Assembly: GCA_004835665.1 (NCBI GenBank)
Contig: RBKR01000011.1
Span: 372,001 to 436,000, forward strand
Length of the DNA: 64,000 nt
Direction: 5' to 3'
Source of the DNA: Phoma sp. XZ068
Lineage: Eukaryota > Ascomycota > Dothideomycetes > Pleosporales > Didymellaceae
A model generated the notes under the pieces. That model made no database searches. It saw nothing but the letters and a program-made list of their open reading frames with translations, and was not told where the DNA came from. Every line of letters begins with the position of its first letter. Within the stretch, counting starts at the first letter, position 1. Positions 1 through 11,644 of the stretch are shown here, piece by piece. The position numbers and the translations under genes are program-made.

Positions 1-82
1 CCGTCAACCCTTCATTGCATGATAAATTCCGTTCATCTGACGTGTTGCGAATAGCTATGGGTGTGTTTGTTCATCCACATAG

Positions 83-243
83 TTGGTGTGGAGATGTATC
101 TCCGACTGACGCCTAGAGAGTCGGAAAGACTCCGCCGCGTAAGCTATGAGAAGCAGCTAGAGGCAGGTTACCGTAATCCTGGTAGTGCTGGACTGGTCTT
201 GGATCGATGGGGTGATGCGGATGCTTGGACTCCTGCGAAGTAG
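83..243 (+). CDS. 3' terminal exon of an unidentified gene (partial, left edge)
   Basis: A short open frame ends at a TAG at 241-243 and has protein-like composition, rich in charged residues (ESERLRR, KQLEAGY) and ending in DAWTPAK. The frame is closed by a TAG at 52-54, and a plausible acceptor (CCACATAG) ends at 82, so this is best read as the last exon of a plus-strand gene whose body lies left of the window. An in-frame ATG at 94 would instead give a protein of about 50 residues. I do not recognise the family. The call rests on composition and the acceptor alone and could be wrong. Confidence 0.3.
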
Positions 244-956
244 GCGATATCGATCGGCAGGGCAAATATATCTTCCACCTTGCAATCTGAAAAAGGTACT
301 CGTTTTTACGTAGGCGCTTACTAGACTTATCTTAGAGTATATTTATACTATGTACATTTAAAAATTCTTAGTTGCTATAAACATTTAACCGTTACATCCT
401 CTAATACTCTTGAATACTGTTCTTGTGGTCTATAACCTAAGGCGTTTTTCTTCTAGTCATATCTTTTCAAGACCATATGTCTTAAGGTTTACAGAGATAA
501 GATGAATCTCAAAGATCTTTCAGATGTGAGGACAGATCTTACTTGTTTCTGTTCAGTGCGACCCTTTCTTCGTTTTTTTTTTAATTGAAGCAGAACCTAC
601 AAGTCCTTAGTCTGTTTAACCTGGTAATGGCCTCTCTACGCTGTTTACCGTTCACGTGTATTGAAAGAGAATATCAGTACATAAGACCAACTTGTACCTC
701 TATGCACGTGGATTGCTCTTTGTCTCTTGAATTAACTTTGTTACTAGACCCCTCTCCAACAGATGTGAGGTCAGTCTTACAACACAAAGCTAAAGGAGGA
801 ATTTGCATCCCATTTTGATAGCTTTTGATAATATGACTTGAGAATCAAGGATAAAGAACTGGAACTTCCAAATATAAAACACTTCATTTGAAGATTTCCT
901 ATCTAGTACTGAACCAGAGTAAACAAATCTAGGTGTATCTAATAGACAGCCTCGCT
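244..956. other. AT-rich intergenic stretch
   Basis: I see no convincing gene. Positions 290-560 are rich in TA and poly-T/A runs, unlike the GC-balanced cluster genes beside it. This stretch also contains whatever 3' untranslated region belongs to the minus-strand oxoamine synthase ending at 957. Confidence 0.5.
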
Positions 957-2794
957 CTAAATAATGCGGGAAGGAAATTTCATGGAATTCAATCCATTGA
1001 CCAACGGAGCCATCTTGCTGGCGCTGATGCCATTGATGAGGTTGCGGCTACCAACATCCTTGCTAAGACCGTTGGTGCTCTCGAACGCAGCGCCGCTGGC
1101 CCCGTTGGTGATATGCCTGTCACTCTCGACGATATCGAATGCGAGACGGGCTGCGGTTGGAAGCCTGTTCTTATCACCGCTTGCTTCAATTTCAAACATC
1201 TCTTGGATCCAGCTGATTATAGACTCGATCAGCTTCTTCACATCTTCTTTGGTGTTATGGGCGTGCAAGAACAATCGCACTCGATCCTCCCCCTTGCCGA
1301 CAATGGGAAATACAATATAGCATCCATTGAACCCGTCCTTTGTGAGGTGGAAGGCAAGGTAAAGCGCATGCTTGGGACGACGCGTCCAGAGAGGCACAAT
1401 GTGGGTGATGGGTGTTTCGTGCCAGGCCTCATCCTCATGAACTGGCATATCGAGCATGCCTTTCTTGCATGCCTTCTTGTAGATGGGATGGGACGTAAGT
1501 GTATCCAGGTAGAACAAGGTGAGCTCATGCAGATAATCGCGAGCCTGGGGTAAGTTAGTCTGGGTTGCTCCTAAGGTAACGATTATGGAGATCTCACCTC
1601 TTGCATCTTCTGGGACCGCATGAGTCGGACTCCCGCACGGCTTGACGCCAGTAGTGTAAACGGAGGTGCAACAGAGCAGATGAATACTTTAGCCTGGTTG
1701 ACGAGAAGAGAACGGATTGTATTGTTCGACAGAATGCATGCTTCCTGGAGTGTCAGTGCCATTCATAGAGTTAGGATTTCGCGATGAACTCACCGCCGGC
1801 TCCGGAAAGAGCTTTGGTAAAGGTGACCATAGTAATAGCCACCTCATCATTCAAGCCTTGTTCTCTCACAAAGCCTGTTCCCTCCGGGCCGCATACGCCG
1901 AAGCTATGGGCCTCGTCCACAACGAACTGAGCGTTACCATGGGGAAAGATCTCCTTGGCGGCATCAATGAGCTCCCTCAGAGGGCAGATATCGCCATCCA
2001 TACTGTAGTAGCTCTCAACACCGACAATGACGCATCGCTTGCCCGCTTTGACGAGAGGGGTGGATTCTTTAACGGCTTCCATGACTTCGATGAAATGCTC
2101 CACATCATTGTGGCGAAAGGGTCTTTGATCTAGCGCCAGACTGATCTTCATGCCCGAAAGAGCTGTAGCGTGCATGAGCTCGTCGTATACAAGCACATCT
2201 CCTGATCTTGGGACGGTTGAAAAAATGGCTTGGTTGGCAGTCCATCCGGAGTGGACAACAAGCGCCGACTCAACACCCATGAGCTCCGATAGCTCCTTTT
2301 CGAAAGAGTCCTGGTACTTTGTAGTTCCGTCCAAAAGACGCGATCCGCCTGCGCCCATATAGAATCCAGGGTTGGCCTCAAGTTCTTTCAGGAACTCCTC
2401 CCTAAGTGCGCCAGTGTGGCCCATTCCAAGAACATCGCAAGTGGAGAAATCCGTAACGTGACTGGGAAGGTGAATTGGGAAGCAAAGACCAGGTTTTCGG
2501 GAGAGATCTAGCTCTTCTTCAATGTTTCGGTAGAAGACGGAGCTGTTCTTCATGCTGGGCCCCTTGATTTTCTGAGCAACGGCCCATTCTTCTCTCCATT
2601 GGGCTCCCAAGTCTTTCGTGGCCTCAGTCATCTTTCTGGTCGTGATGATGAAACAAAAGAGCAGAATGATGTAGGAACTGATGAAGAAGTTCGTGGCGGC
2701 GTGCAAGATGAAAGACAAAGAGTTGATTGCAAGTGCTGGTAGGGTTGAGTGTTGTAGCAAGTGGCTTATACCTACCGTGGTCAGACATTGACAT
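957..2794 (-). CDS. PLP-dependent alpha-oxoamine synthase, Fum8/SPT-like, membrane-anchored
   Basis: Class II aminotransferase-fold enzyme of the alpha-oxoamine synthase family (serine palmitoyltransferase, 5-aminolevulinate synthase, Fum8), which condenses an amino acid with an acyl thioester and releases CO2. Seen: a VDEAHSFG motif holding the PLP-contacting Asp and His, and TFTKALSG with the expected Schiff-base lysine near residue 314. My model has exons 2794-2776, 2735-1794, 1740-1598 and 1544-957, giving 563 residues, close to SPT subunit size. Residues 8-40 are strongly hydrophobic, as in ER-bound SPT and Fum8. The first intron is only 40 nt and could be wrong; the alternative start is the Met at 2631, which lacks the hydrophobic segment. 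The third exon uses an AAG acceptor. The gene is divergent from the PKS, which has no release domain, so I infer that this enzyme off-loads the polyketide. A primary SPT subunit is less likely given the PKS neighbour. Confidence 0.85.
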
Positions 2795-3696
2795 ATATAT
2801 ACTTGTGGCATGGGAACGATGTAAAACACTTTGCTCTTTTGAACAGGCAAATCCACTACCCATTCACGGCCTCGGTACACGACTTGGACGGGATGTTCCA
2901 AGGTTCCAGTCAACATGCAAAGCCGACGATGCTTGCAAGCCGCATGCATACATACGCTGGACTCGGGAGAATATCGCTCGGATCCCCAAAAACGTCATAT
3001 GGATTGAAAGCCGAAAACCACGAATGTCCTCCGGAAGTCCCATTGAATATCACAACGCAGCGTTAGCATTGCAAGCTGCAGAACATAGCTAGTGCGAAAG
3101 TCCAATCCTGCGGGGCCTTGGCATCATGCGTCGGAGTGGGTATCCGGTTTAGTCTCAACCTGAGCTGCAGGGTCAGCTGCAGGGTCAGCCATTAGCATTT
3201 CGCTACCCATTCGAACCTATCAACAAGGACATAAGATGTCGATCTTCAGATCGCCTCTCTAAACGTTTGTTCGGAGTAAGACTAGGCGCCTGCCTCCTGC
3301 CTCACAACTTTGTGTGGCCACGACGTCATTCGGGGTGCCCATGTCTCCGGGGACGGGCGGGCGTTTAGCCGAATGCTTGTCGTCTGGTGCCTGCAGCATC
3401 TCGCATAGAATCTGACTTCGAAACTCAGAGGCCTAATAAAATTGATGATGTCGGCTTTGGTCTGCTTGCATTCACTCCGGGAACCGGCGTTGTAGGTGTG
3501 ATTTAATGGCCCGATGAACTCTACGAGCTCGAGTAAGATAAGTAGAATAGGAGACCCTTTAAATTGAGAGTATAACACATCGGACTCATCGTCGACATTC
3601 TCCTGCAACAGTTCTCTTGCAAACAATCTTTCACAAACATTATTCATTAACAACTCTCCAACAATTCTCCCGCGAGCATCTATCTCAGCCCTAAAA
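2795..3696. promoter_or_regulatory. Shared bidirectional promoter of oxoamine synthase and PKS
   Basis: The 902-bp gap between the two divergent start codons holds no convincing gene. The two enzymes should be co-expressed from it. It contains an exact 12-bp tandem repeat at 3163-3189 and a C/T-rich and A-rich leader just ahead of the PKS ATG (about 3590-3696), typical of a fungal 5' leader. The open frames here are short and lack homology I can recognise. Confidence 0.6.
3163..3189. repeat. Exact 12-bp tandem repeat in the cluster promoter
   Basis: AGCTGCAGGGTC occurs twice head to tail (3163-3174, 3175-3186) and a third copy starts with AGC. The junction creates the palindrome CAGCTG and each unit carries CTGCAG. 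It lies about 370 bp from the synthase ATG and 510 bp from the PKS ATG, where an activator could serve both. No factor is assigned. Confidence 0.8.
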
Positions 3697-6600
3697 ATGA
3701 CGAACACAAACCGAAACAATCCTACCAATGGCAATGGTGTCGCGCACACCAACGGAATTAACGGTACCAACGGTTATGCCAATGGTAATTCACTTGAGAA
3801 TAGCACCAATGGCTATACCAATGGACATTCGCACGAGAATGGAACCAATGGTGTATCGCATGCCAGTAGTACAAACGGCACCAACGAACTGCACATGGAT
3901 GCCAACAAAACCGCCATCCCCGTTGCAATCTGCGGCATGGGCCTACGACTCCCCGGAGGATCCTCGACGCCCCAGGAGTTCTGGGAATTCCTCGTGAACA
4001 AGGGAGACGCAAGAGGTCGAGTCCCTTTGTCACGTTACAATGTGTCGGCCTACCACGAGACCACCAAACGGCCAACGACTGTTGCCACTGAGTATGGCTA
4101 CTTCCTGGATGAAGAGGTCAAGCTCGGCGCCATGGACACGACTCGTTTTTCAATGAGTCGTGCCGATGTTGAGTTTGCGGACCCACAGCAACGACGCTTG
4201 TTGGAAGTTGTCACAGAGGCGTTTGAAGACGCTGGAGAGGCCAAATTCAGAGTATGTGCTTTATTATGCGCTCCCCAGGACACATCCTAGGTTGCTAACG
4301 CGATTTTTTAGGGCAAGAAGATTGGGTGCTACTTCGGAAACATGAACGAAGATTGGGGTGAGATGATGAACAGGGACCCTTTGTTCCACGGCCCAAATAA
4401 GATTGATGGCTACCAAGACTGGATGCCTGCCAACCGTATATCTTACGAGTTTGGTTTGACTGGACCCAGGTATGCTCTATCTTCCCACCCTCTCGGTACT
4501 TAGCAGCTAACACTCAGTAGCATGACTATCCGCACAGCTTGTTCATCAGCTATGATAGGTGTCAATGAGGCTTGCTCGGCCATTCAGCGAGGCATCTGCG
4601 ACGGTGCCATTGTGGCGGGCGGTAACCTGATTCTGGCACCGGGCACGACACAGCAGATGACAGAAAAAGGCATCTTGTCCCCCGAGGGCTCCTGCAAGAG
4701 TTTCTCTGCAGATGCAGACGGGTATGCACGCGGTGAAGCATTCACTGCAGTATTTTTAAAGCCCCTCGATGCTGCTATTCGCGATGGTAACCCGATCCGT
4801 GCCGTCATCAGAGCAGCTGCAGCAAACTCGGATGGCAAGACGCAGGGCATTACGCAGCCTAATGGGGGTGCCCATGAGGCGATGATTCGTCTGGCCTATA
4901 AGCAAGCGGGTATCACTGTAAGTGATCATCGTTCCTTGATGACTTAGATGCACGGTCGAATCGGGTGAACGAATCAACGACTGACAATGTTAAGGACTTC
5001 TCCAAGACAGCATACTTCGAGTGCCACGGCACTGGCACGGCAGTTGGAGACCCCATCGAGACCGGAGCGGTTGCCAACGTGTTTGGAGACAGTGGCATTC
5101 ACATCACCTCTGTGAAGCCTAACGTCGGTCACACTGAAGGTGCCTCTGGTCTGGTCTCTCTGATCAAGGCTGTCATGTCCCTGGAACATCGCACCATCCC
5201 TCCAAACATCAAATTTAACTCTCCAAACCCTAAAATCCCTTTCAAAGAGGGGAAACTCACTGTTCCCGTCGAGCCCACACCATTCCCAACGGATCGCTGT
5301 GAACGAGTGAGTGTTAACAGTTTTGGACTCGGCGGCTCAAATGCGCACGTCATTGTCGACTCCGCAAGGAGCTTTAACCTCCCCCAGCCGGCGATTCGAG
5401 ACATCAAGCGGGAGACAGATCCTCAGCTGCTCCTTTTCTCGGCAGGTTCTGCCCCATCGTTGAAGTCCACGATCAAAGGATACGAGGAATGGATCTTGAA
5501 GAACCCGGACATGGCCGACAGGATGAACGACCTCAGCTACACGCTCGCCAATCGGCGTGAACACCTCCCTCATCGATCCTTCAAGGTCGTGGGTACCAAT
5601 GACACTCCAGCATCTCAGGGCAGGAAGATTCCTGGACATGCCGTCAGCCCGGTTATGGTGTTTACAGGCCAGGGAGCACAGTGGCCCCGCATGGGCCGCG
5701 AGCTCCTCCTGCGCGATGATCTCGTCTTCCAAAAGTCTATCCGAACGATGGACAAGCACCTCGCGGCTATCTCCGAGCCTCCACAATGGACAATCGAGGG
5801 AGAGCTGCAAAAGTCGGCTAAGACTTCGCGCATCCAGCTGGCAGAGCTTTCACAGCCTTTGTGCACTGCCGTTCAGATCGCCATGGTAGACCTCTTGGCA
5901 AGCATTGGTATCAAGCCGGCAGCGGTTGTCGGCCACAGCAGTGGTGAACTCGCCGGTGCCTACGCTGCCGGTGCCCTTACCGCAAAGGAGGCCATCATCG
6001 GTGCCTACCAGCGAGGACAAGCTGCCAAGCTTCAGAACAGGAAGGGAGCCATGGCCGCCGTCGGTATGGGATGGGATGAGGTTGAACCGTTTCTGAACCG
6101 ACCGCATGTTGTTATCGCGTGCGAGAACTCCCCCAATAGCGTCACTCTTTCGGGCGACGCCGAAGAGGTACAAGACACTGTGACGCGTATCAAGGAGGCG
6201 CACCCCGACGTCACGGCTCGAATGCTCAAAGTTGAAAAGGCATACCACTCGTACCACATGCGCGAGATTGGACCCGACTATCATGCGATGATTGAGCCGC
6301 ACCTTGTTGGTCGGCAGGCGGTCAAGCCCTTCTTCTCCAGTGTGACAGGTACTGGGGAGCCAGAGCAGCGCAAGCTCGATGCCAAGTACTGGCAGCAGAA
6401 CCTCGAATCGCCCGTTCTCTTCAGCCCTGCTGTAGCCGGCGTGCTGAAGCATTTCAAAAACCCAGCCTTCATCGAGGTCGGTCCCCACGGAGCTCTGGCA
6501 GGCCCGGCTCGGCAGATATTCGCCAAGGCATCCGCCTCTCCACCATACCTGTCAGTTATGGTACGTAACGAGGATTGCGTACAGTCGTATTTGGCTGCCG

Positions 6601-9600
6601 TTGGCAAGCTCTTTGAGCTGAACGTCTCATTCGACTACGCAGCCGTTGCCCCCGCCGGGCAGACGCTCCCAGACCTTCCGCGTTATCCCTGGCACTACGA
6701 TGGGGAGTTTTGGGTCGAGTCTCGCATGTCAGCAGAGTGGAGAGCTCCCAAGTTCCCCAGGCATCCGCTCCTGGGACGTCGACAGTTGGAGAGCACCAGT
6801 CTCGAACCAAGCTGGAGGAATCTCACCAACATTGAGGATGCTCCCTGGCTTCGAGACCACCAGATCCAGGGCGCCGTTGTTTTCCCTGCCGCAGGTTACT
6901 TTGCGATGGCTGGCGAGGCAATCCGACAGCTGAGCGGCATCGAAGAGTCGTACAGCCTCTGCCACGTGGTGCTCAACCAGGCGCTGATGCTGCAAGAGGG
7001 TGTTGACACTGAGGTGGTCACAAACCTGCGCCCTCTTCGTCTTACCGACTCACAAGATAGCAAGTGGTGGGAATTTTCTATCGCCTCCTATAGTGGTAAT
7101 TCGTGGGTGAAGCACTGCGCTGGTCAGGTCTCAGCCGTGCGATCTGCCGAGCCAACCCATGCTGAAGAGTTTAAGTCGCTTCCTCGGAAGTTGGACACCT
7201 TCAAGGTCTTTAATACTCTGGCAAAAGCCGGCATGCAGTATGGCCCAGCTTTCCAGCGCCTGGGTCAGATTAGTGCAGATACCTTGGAGACCAGAGCTGT
7301 GAGCAGCCTGACCGGAGACCTGAATGGAGACGAGAACAGATACCACCTGCACCCCACCATCATCGACGCGGCACTTCAGATGGGCCTTGTCGCTGCCAGA
7401 TCCGGCAAGCTTGATGCGAGCAACTGTGCGGCGATGCCTACCTTAATTGAGGAGGTGACGATCTTCAACAGCGCCCCCGAGGCGGAGATGTTCGCGGCAG
7501 CGTCGACAGTTGTTCAGGCTGGCAGCGGCGAGATTCGAGGCCGTTTCCAGGTCATTGCAAACGGCAAAGCGATATTGAACATGCCAAAGGCCGCCTTTAC
7601 GTCAATCGAACAAGGTGATAAGGATGTTGTGCACAAACTCCCAATCAGCGCGCGTGTCAGCTGGGAGCCTCATGTTGACTTTGTCGACGCAGCTTCACTC
7701 ATCAAACCCGAGTTTGATGGCGAAAAGTGGATGCCCCTACTGAACGAGCTGAGCGAGCTCTGCTTCATTTTCTTCCAGAGGTGTATTGAGGATGTGAAGC
7801 TGACGGAACACCCCTCGATCCAGCGATTCGCAGCCTGGATTGGCCGCCAGTACCAGACCCTCGACAAGAGCCATCCTGGACACGCCCTTAACACGCCACA
7901 AATTGTCGACAGAGCCCACAAGATCGGAGAGCTGATGGCTGGGACACCCCTTGCCGCCTGCGCTGATTGTATCCTTGAGATTGGTTTGAACATAGTCGAG
8001 CTGTTCACCGGCGAGAAGGGTATCCTTGAGGTTCTCTCACAAGATGATCTTCTTACAAGGCTTTATGCTGCGGCCAACACCACCAACAAGACGGCTTTCT
8101 TCAAGAGCCTGGCGCACGCAAGGCCTAGCCTTCGCGTTCTGGAGCTCGGTGGCAGTACCGGCCAGTTGACCTCCTCTATAATGAAGGACCTAAGTCTCCC
8201 CAATGGCGGCGCCCTTTACTTCAAGCATACCTTCACCGACCCCTCTTCGACCTCCCTCGCCGATGCAAAGAAGCGTTTCCAAGAATTGGACAACATCGAG
8301 TTCCGGGTACTAGACATTGCCACGGACCCGGCAGAGCAGGGCTTCAAGGAAGACGACCAGTATGATCTGATCGTCGCGACGAACCATGTACATGCTACTC
8401 CAAGCCTGTCCGGTTCACTTGCCAATGTCCGCAAGCTTTTGGCGCCCGGCGGTCGACTCCTCCTACAGGAGCTCAGCACCGAGTCCAAGTGGATCAACTG
8501 CATCCTGGGTTTCCTCGATGAATGGTGGGTAGGCGAAAATGACGGGCGATCTGACGAGCCCTACGTTTCTCGAGAGCGCTGGGAGGTCGAACTCAAGCGT
8601 GCTGGCTTCGCTGCGCCAGACATGGTGCTCGACTGCCCGGCACCGTACCAGTCAAGCGTCGTCATCATCGCGAGGCCCGAAGAAGACGTCAACCCAGCTG
8701 TCAACAAGACTGTGACTGTGCTAGCTTACGAGCATGACAGTAAGAATGTCGATGCAGTGAGCCAGAAGCTTGAAAGCCGAGGTTACACCGTCAAAAAGTG
8801 TAGGTTCGGCGATGAGCTGCCGGAAGGGTCTCAAGATGTGGTCAGTCTTCTTGAAGAGGACAGCCCCTTCTTCGAGGACATTGATGAGCACCGTTTCCAG
8901 ACTTTGCAAAAGCTTATCGCCAGTATTGGCGAGAAAGGCCTGTTCTGGCTTACGCGTCCGTCTCAGATGCAGTCCAAGGACCCGCGATACGCGACAGTCG
9001 TCGGCGCGATCCGCTCTATTCGTCACGAGGACACCATCGACTTTGCCACCTGCGAGGTTGAGGATGTGAATGCATCACTTGATGAAGTCGCTGACGCCTT
9101 CTCCCACTTCCAAAAGGGACAAGAAGACGACTTCTTCAGGCCTAATTATGAGTATGCGATCGTCAACGGCGCTATCAGTGTACCTCGCTTCTACACCTTC
9201 ACCTTTGACGACGAGCGCGTCTCTAGCCGTGCCACACAGGAGCGGGTGTCTCTAGTGGCCGAGAAGCCGGGCCGCCTAGCCTCGCTATGTTGGGAAGCGC
9301 GTCGATCTGAGCCTCTGGTTGGAGACCAGGTCGATGTCGAGGTCTTCTGCGCTGGGCTCAGCTCCAAGGTACGTTACCTCAGACTGCATCAGACTTGCAT
9401 AATTCATTGTATTGAGGCTAATTCACTTACAGGACGTCGCCGAGATTATGGGCAATATCCCTTACCCTGCTGGAGGTCTCGGTGTAAGCGCCAGTGGCAG
9501 GATTTGCGCCATCGGACCCGACGTCAAGAACCTTGCGGTGGGCGACCGTGTAATTAGCCTTGGATCTGGCAGCCTCTCTTCGCACATGCGCGCTTCAGAG

Positions 9601-11644
9601 TCGCTGGTAGAGAAGATAACCAACAACATCTCGGCCGAAGAAGCTGCTACTTTGCCTGCTGCGTTTGGGACAGCCCTTGCAGCTCTGCACAATGCCGGAA
9701 ATCTACAGACCGGACAGGTAAGTAGCCCATCGTCCAGTTGCTTAGGCGCGAAAGACGAACAATGGAAAGGATAAAGCTTACATCTCGGGCAGTCTATTCT
9801 GATCCACAACGCTACTGGGGACGTCGGCCTGGCCGCGTTGCAGCTTGCGAAGGCGTCGGGGGCGGATGTTTATGCAACAGTTAGCACCGAGGCGGAAGCT
9901 GTATATCTCGTCGAGGATTTTGATCTTCCGAGAACGCACATCTTCTGGTCCACGGATGACAGCTTCTTGAGTGGGGTCCTGAAAGCGACAGGAGGAGAGG
10001 GAGTCGACCTTGCTCTGAACTCGCTGTCTGGCGACCTCCTGCACGCTACCTGGAGGTCTGTCGCCGAGTTCGGCAAGATGATTGAAATCGGCAAACAAGA
10101 CCTTGTTGGTGCTGGTAAACTGGAGCTGAGCTCTTTCCTGGACGGTAGGAGCTACACTGGCGTCAACCTGGAGGCACTAGTAGCCAAGAAGCGGTCCATC
10201 GTTAAGGGGTAAGTGAAAATGCCGTAACTCCCAATACAATTGACCTGATAACTAACACGGTAATCCTTCTAGACTACTTCAATCGACTGTCAAGCTTTTG
10301 AAGGAGGGCAGCATTGTTCCACTCGCCTCTCGCGTCGTGTATGAGGCATCGGGCCTAAAGGATGCCATCAAGCATGTGCAAGAGAGCAATGACTCGGGAA
10401 AGGTCATCCTTCAGCTCAGAGACACCGATGGTAATCTCAATATCGGCACGAGCGCTATTAAGGTCGCTGATGACTTCCTCACGATCGACAAGACAGCATC
10501 ATACCTGCTCGCCGGAGGCTTGGGTGGCATCGGAACCGTCATCGCTAGGCATCTTGTTGAGAACGGCGCCCGCCGCATTGTCTGCTTTTCTCGAAACCCT
10601 GGATCACGTCCTGAGGATGCGGACACCATCAGGGAGTTTGAAAGCATGGGCTGCGAAGTCGTACTTGTCAAGGGCGATATGGTAAACAAGGACGATATCT
10701 TCCGCGCCGTCAAGCAGGCGCCCAACCTCAAGGGTATCCTGCATTCTCCCATGCTTCTTCAGGATGAGGCGTTCAGAAACATGAAGCTCGAGCAGTGGAT
10801 CAAGGCCACCGGTCCCAAGGTGAAAGGAGCATGGTATCTGCATGAGGCTACTGTGGAGGCTGGCATCGAACTCGACTTCTTTGTATTCCTGTCCTCCATG
10901 TCTGGCATTACCGGACAGCCTGGTCAGGCCAACTACGCCGGCGCCAATACTTTCTTGGACGCCTTCGCCCTGTGGCGAAACAGCAATGGGCTGCCAGCGT
11001 CCTCCATTGACATCGGCGCCGTTGCCGACATGGGATACGCCGCTCGCGATCAGCAACTGCTGCAAAGGCTCATGAAGAACGGCTACTCCGGTGTCACTGA
11101 GTCGGAGATGATTGAGGCTTTCCGAGCGGCGGCCTCATACCCCATACCCAAGCTGGACATGGACACCAAGAAAGCTTCTTTCGCTCACAAGAACACCTTC
11201 GCCACCGGCTTCGGCTCAGATAAGTCCCTTGGTCACCCCGAAAGCCGTCTGCACTGGAAGAAGGACATCCGAATGGCAATCTGGCACAACATCAGCGACG
11301 GCGATGTCGGAAATGCAGGCGATGGCGGGGATGATTTCAAGACATTCCTCGCCGCGGCCAAGAACGACCCTGAGACTCTCGGCAAGCCTGAGACGGCCGT
11401 CTACTTCGCACTTGAAATTGGAAAGCAGCTGATGAAATTGCTGCTGAGAGCCGACGACGACGACCTCGACATCACCCTCCCTGTTCAACAACTTGGTCTC
11501 GACTCGCTGGTCAGCATCGAGTTGAGGAACTGGTGGAGGCGGACATTCGGATTCGATATCAGTGTGCTTCAACTTCTAGGCTTCGGTACCTTGGAGGAAC
11601 TTGGTAAGCAGGCTGTGAAGGGATTGGCAAAGACCGATGGATGA
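3697..11644 (+). CDS. Highly reducing type I polyketide synthase (KS-AT-DH-MT-ER-KR-ACP)
   Basis: Seven exons (3697-4251, 4312-4469, 4521-4917, 4995-9368, 9433-9717, 9793-10208, 10273-11644) join in frame to 2518 residues, the usual size for a fungal HR-PKS. After an Asn-Gly-rich leader with TNG repeats (residues 1-70) come: KS with Cys245 (TACSS), His381 and His416; AT with GHSSGE (Ser685); DH with His992 in HxxxGxxxxP and Asp1161; a methyltransferase with LELGGSTG near 1419; ER with NATGDVG near 1930; KR with GGLGGIG near 2142 and Tyr2283; and ACP with LGLDSL (Ser2473). No thioesterase or reductase follows. It therefore looks fully reducing with all catalytic residues present, making a saturated, probably C-methylated chain. 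The divergent oxoamine synthase is the likely release enzyme, as Fum8 is for Fum1. The residue before TACSS is Arg instead of the usual Asp. Confidence 0.95.

Noticed and set aside
933..1553. A 206-codon plus-strand frame
   Set aside because: It is antisense to the last exon of the oxoamine synthase, whose minus-strand reading has family motifs and in-frame splicing.
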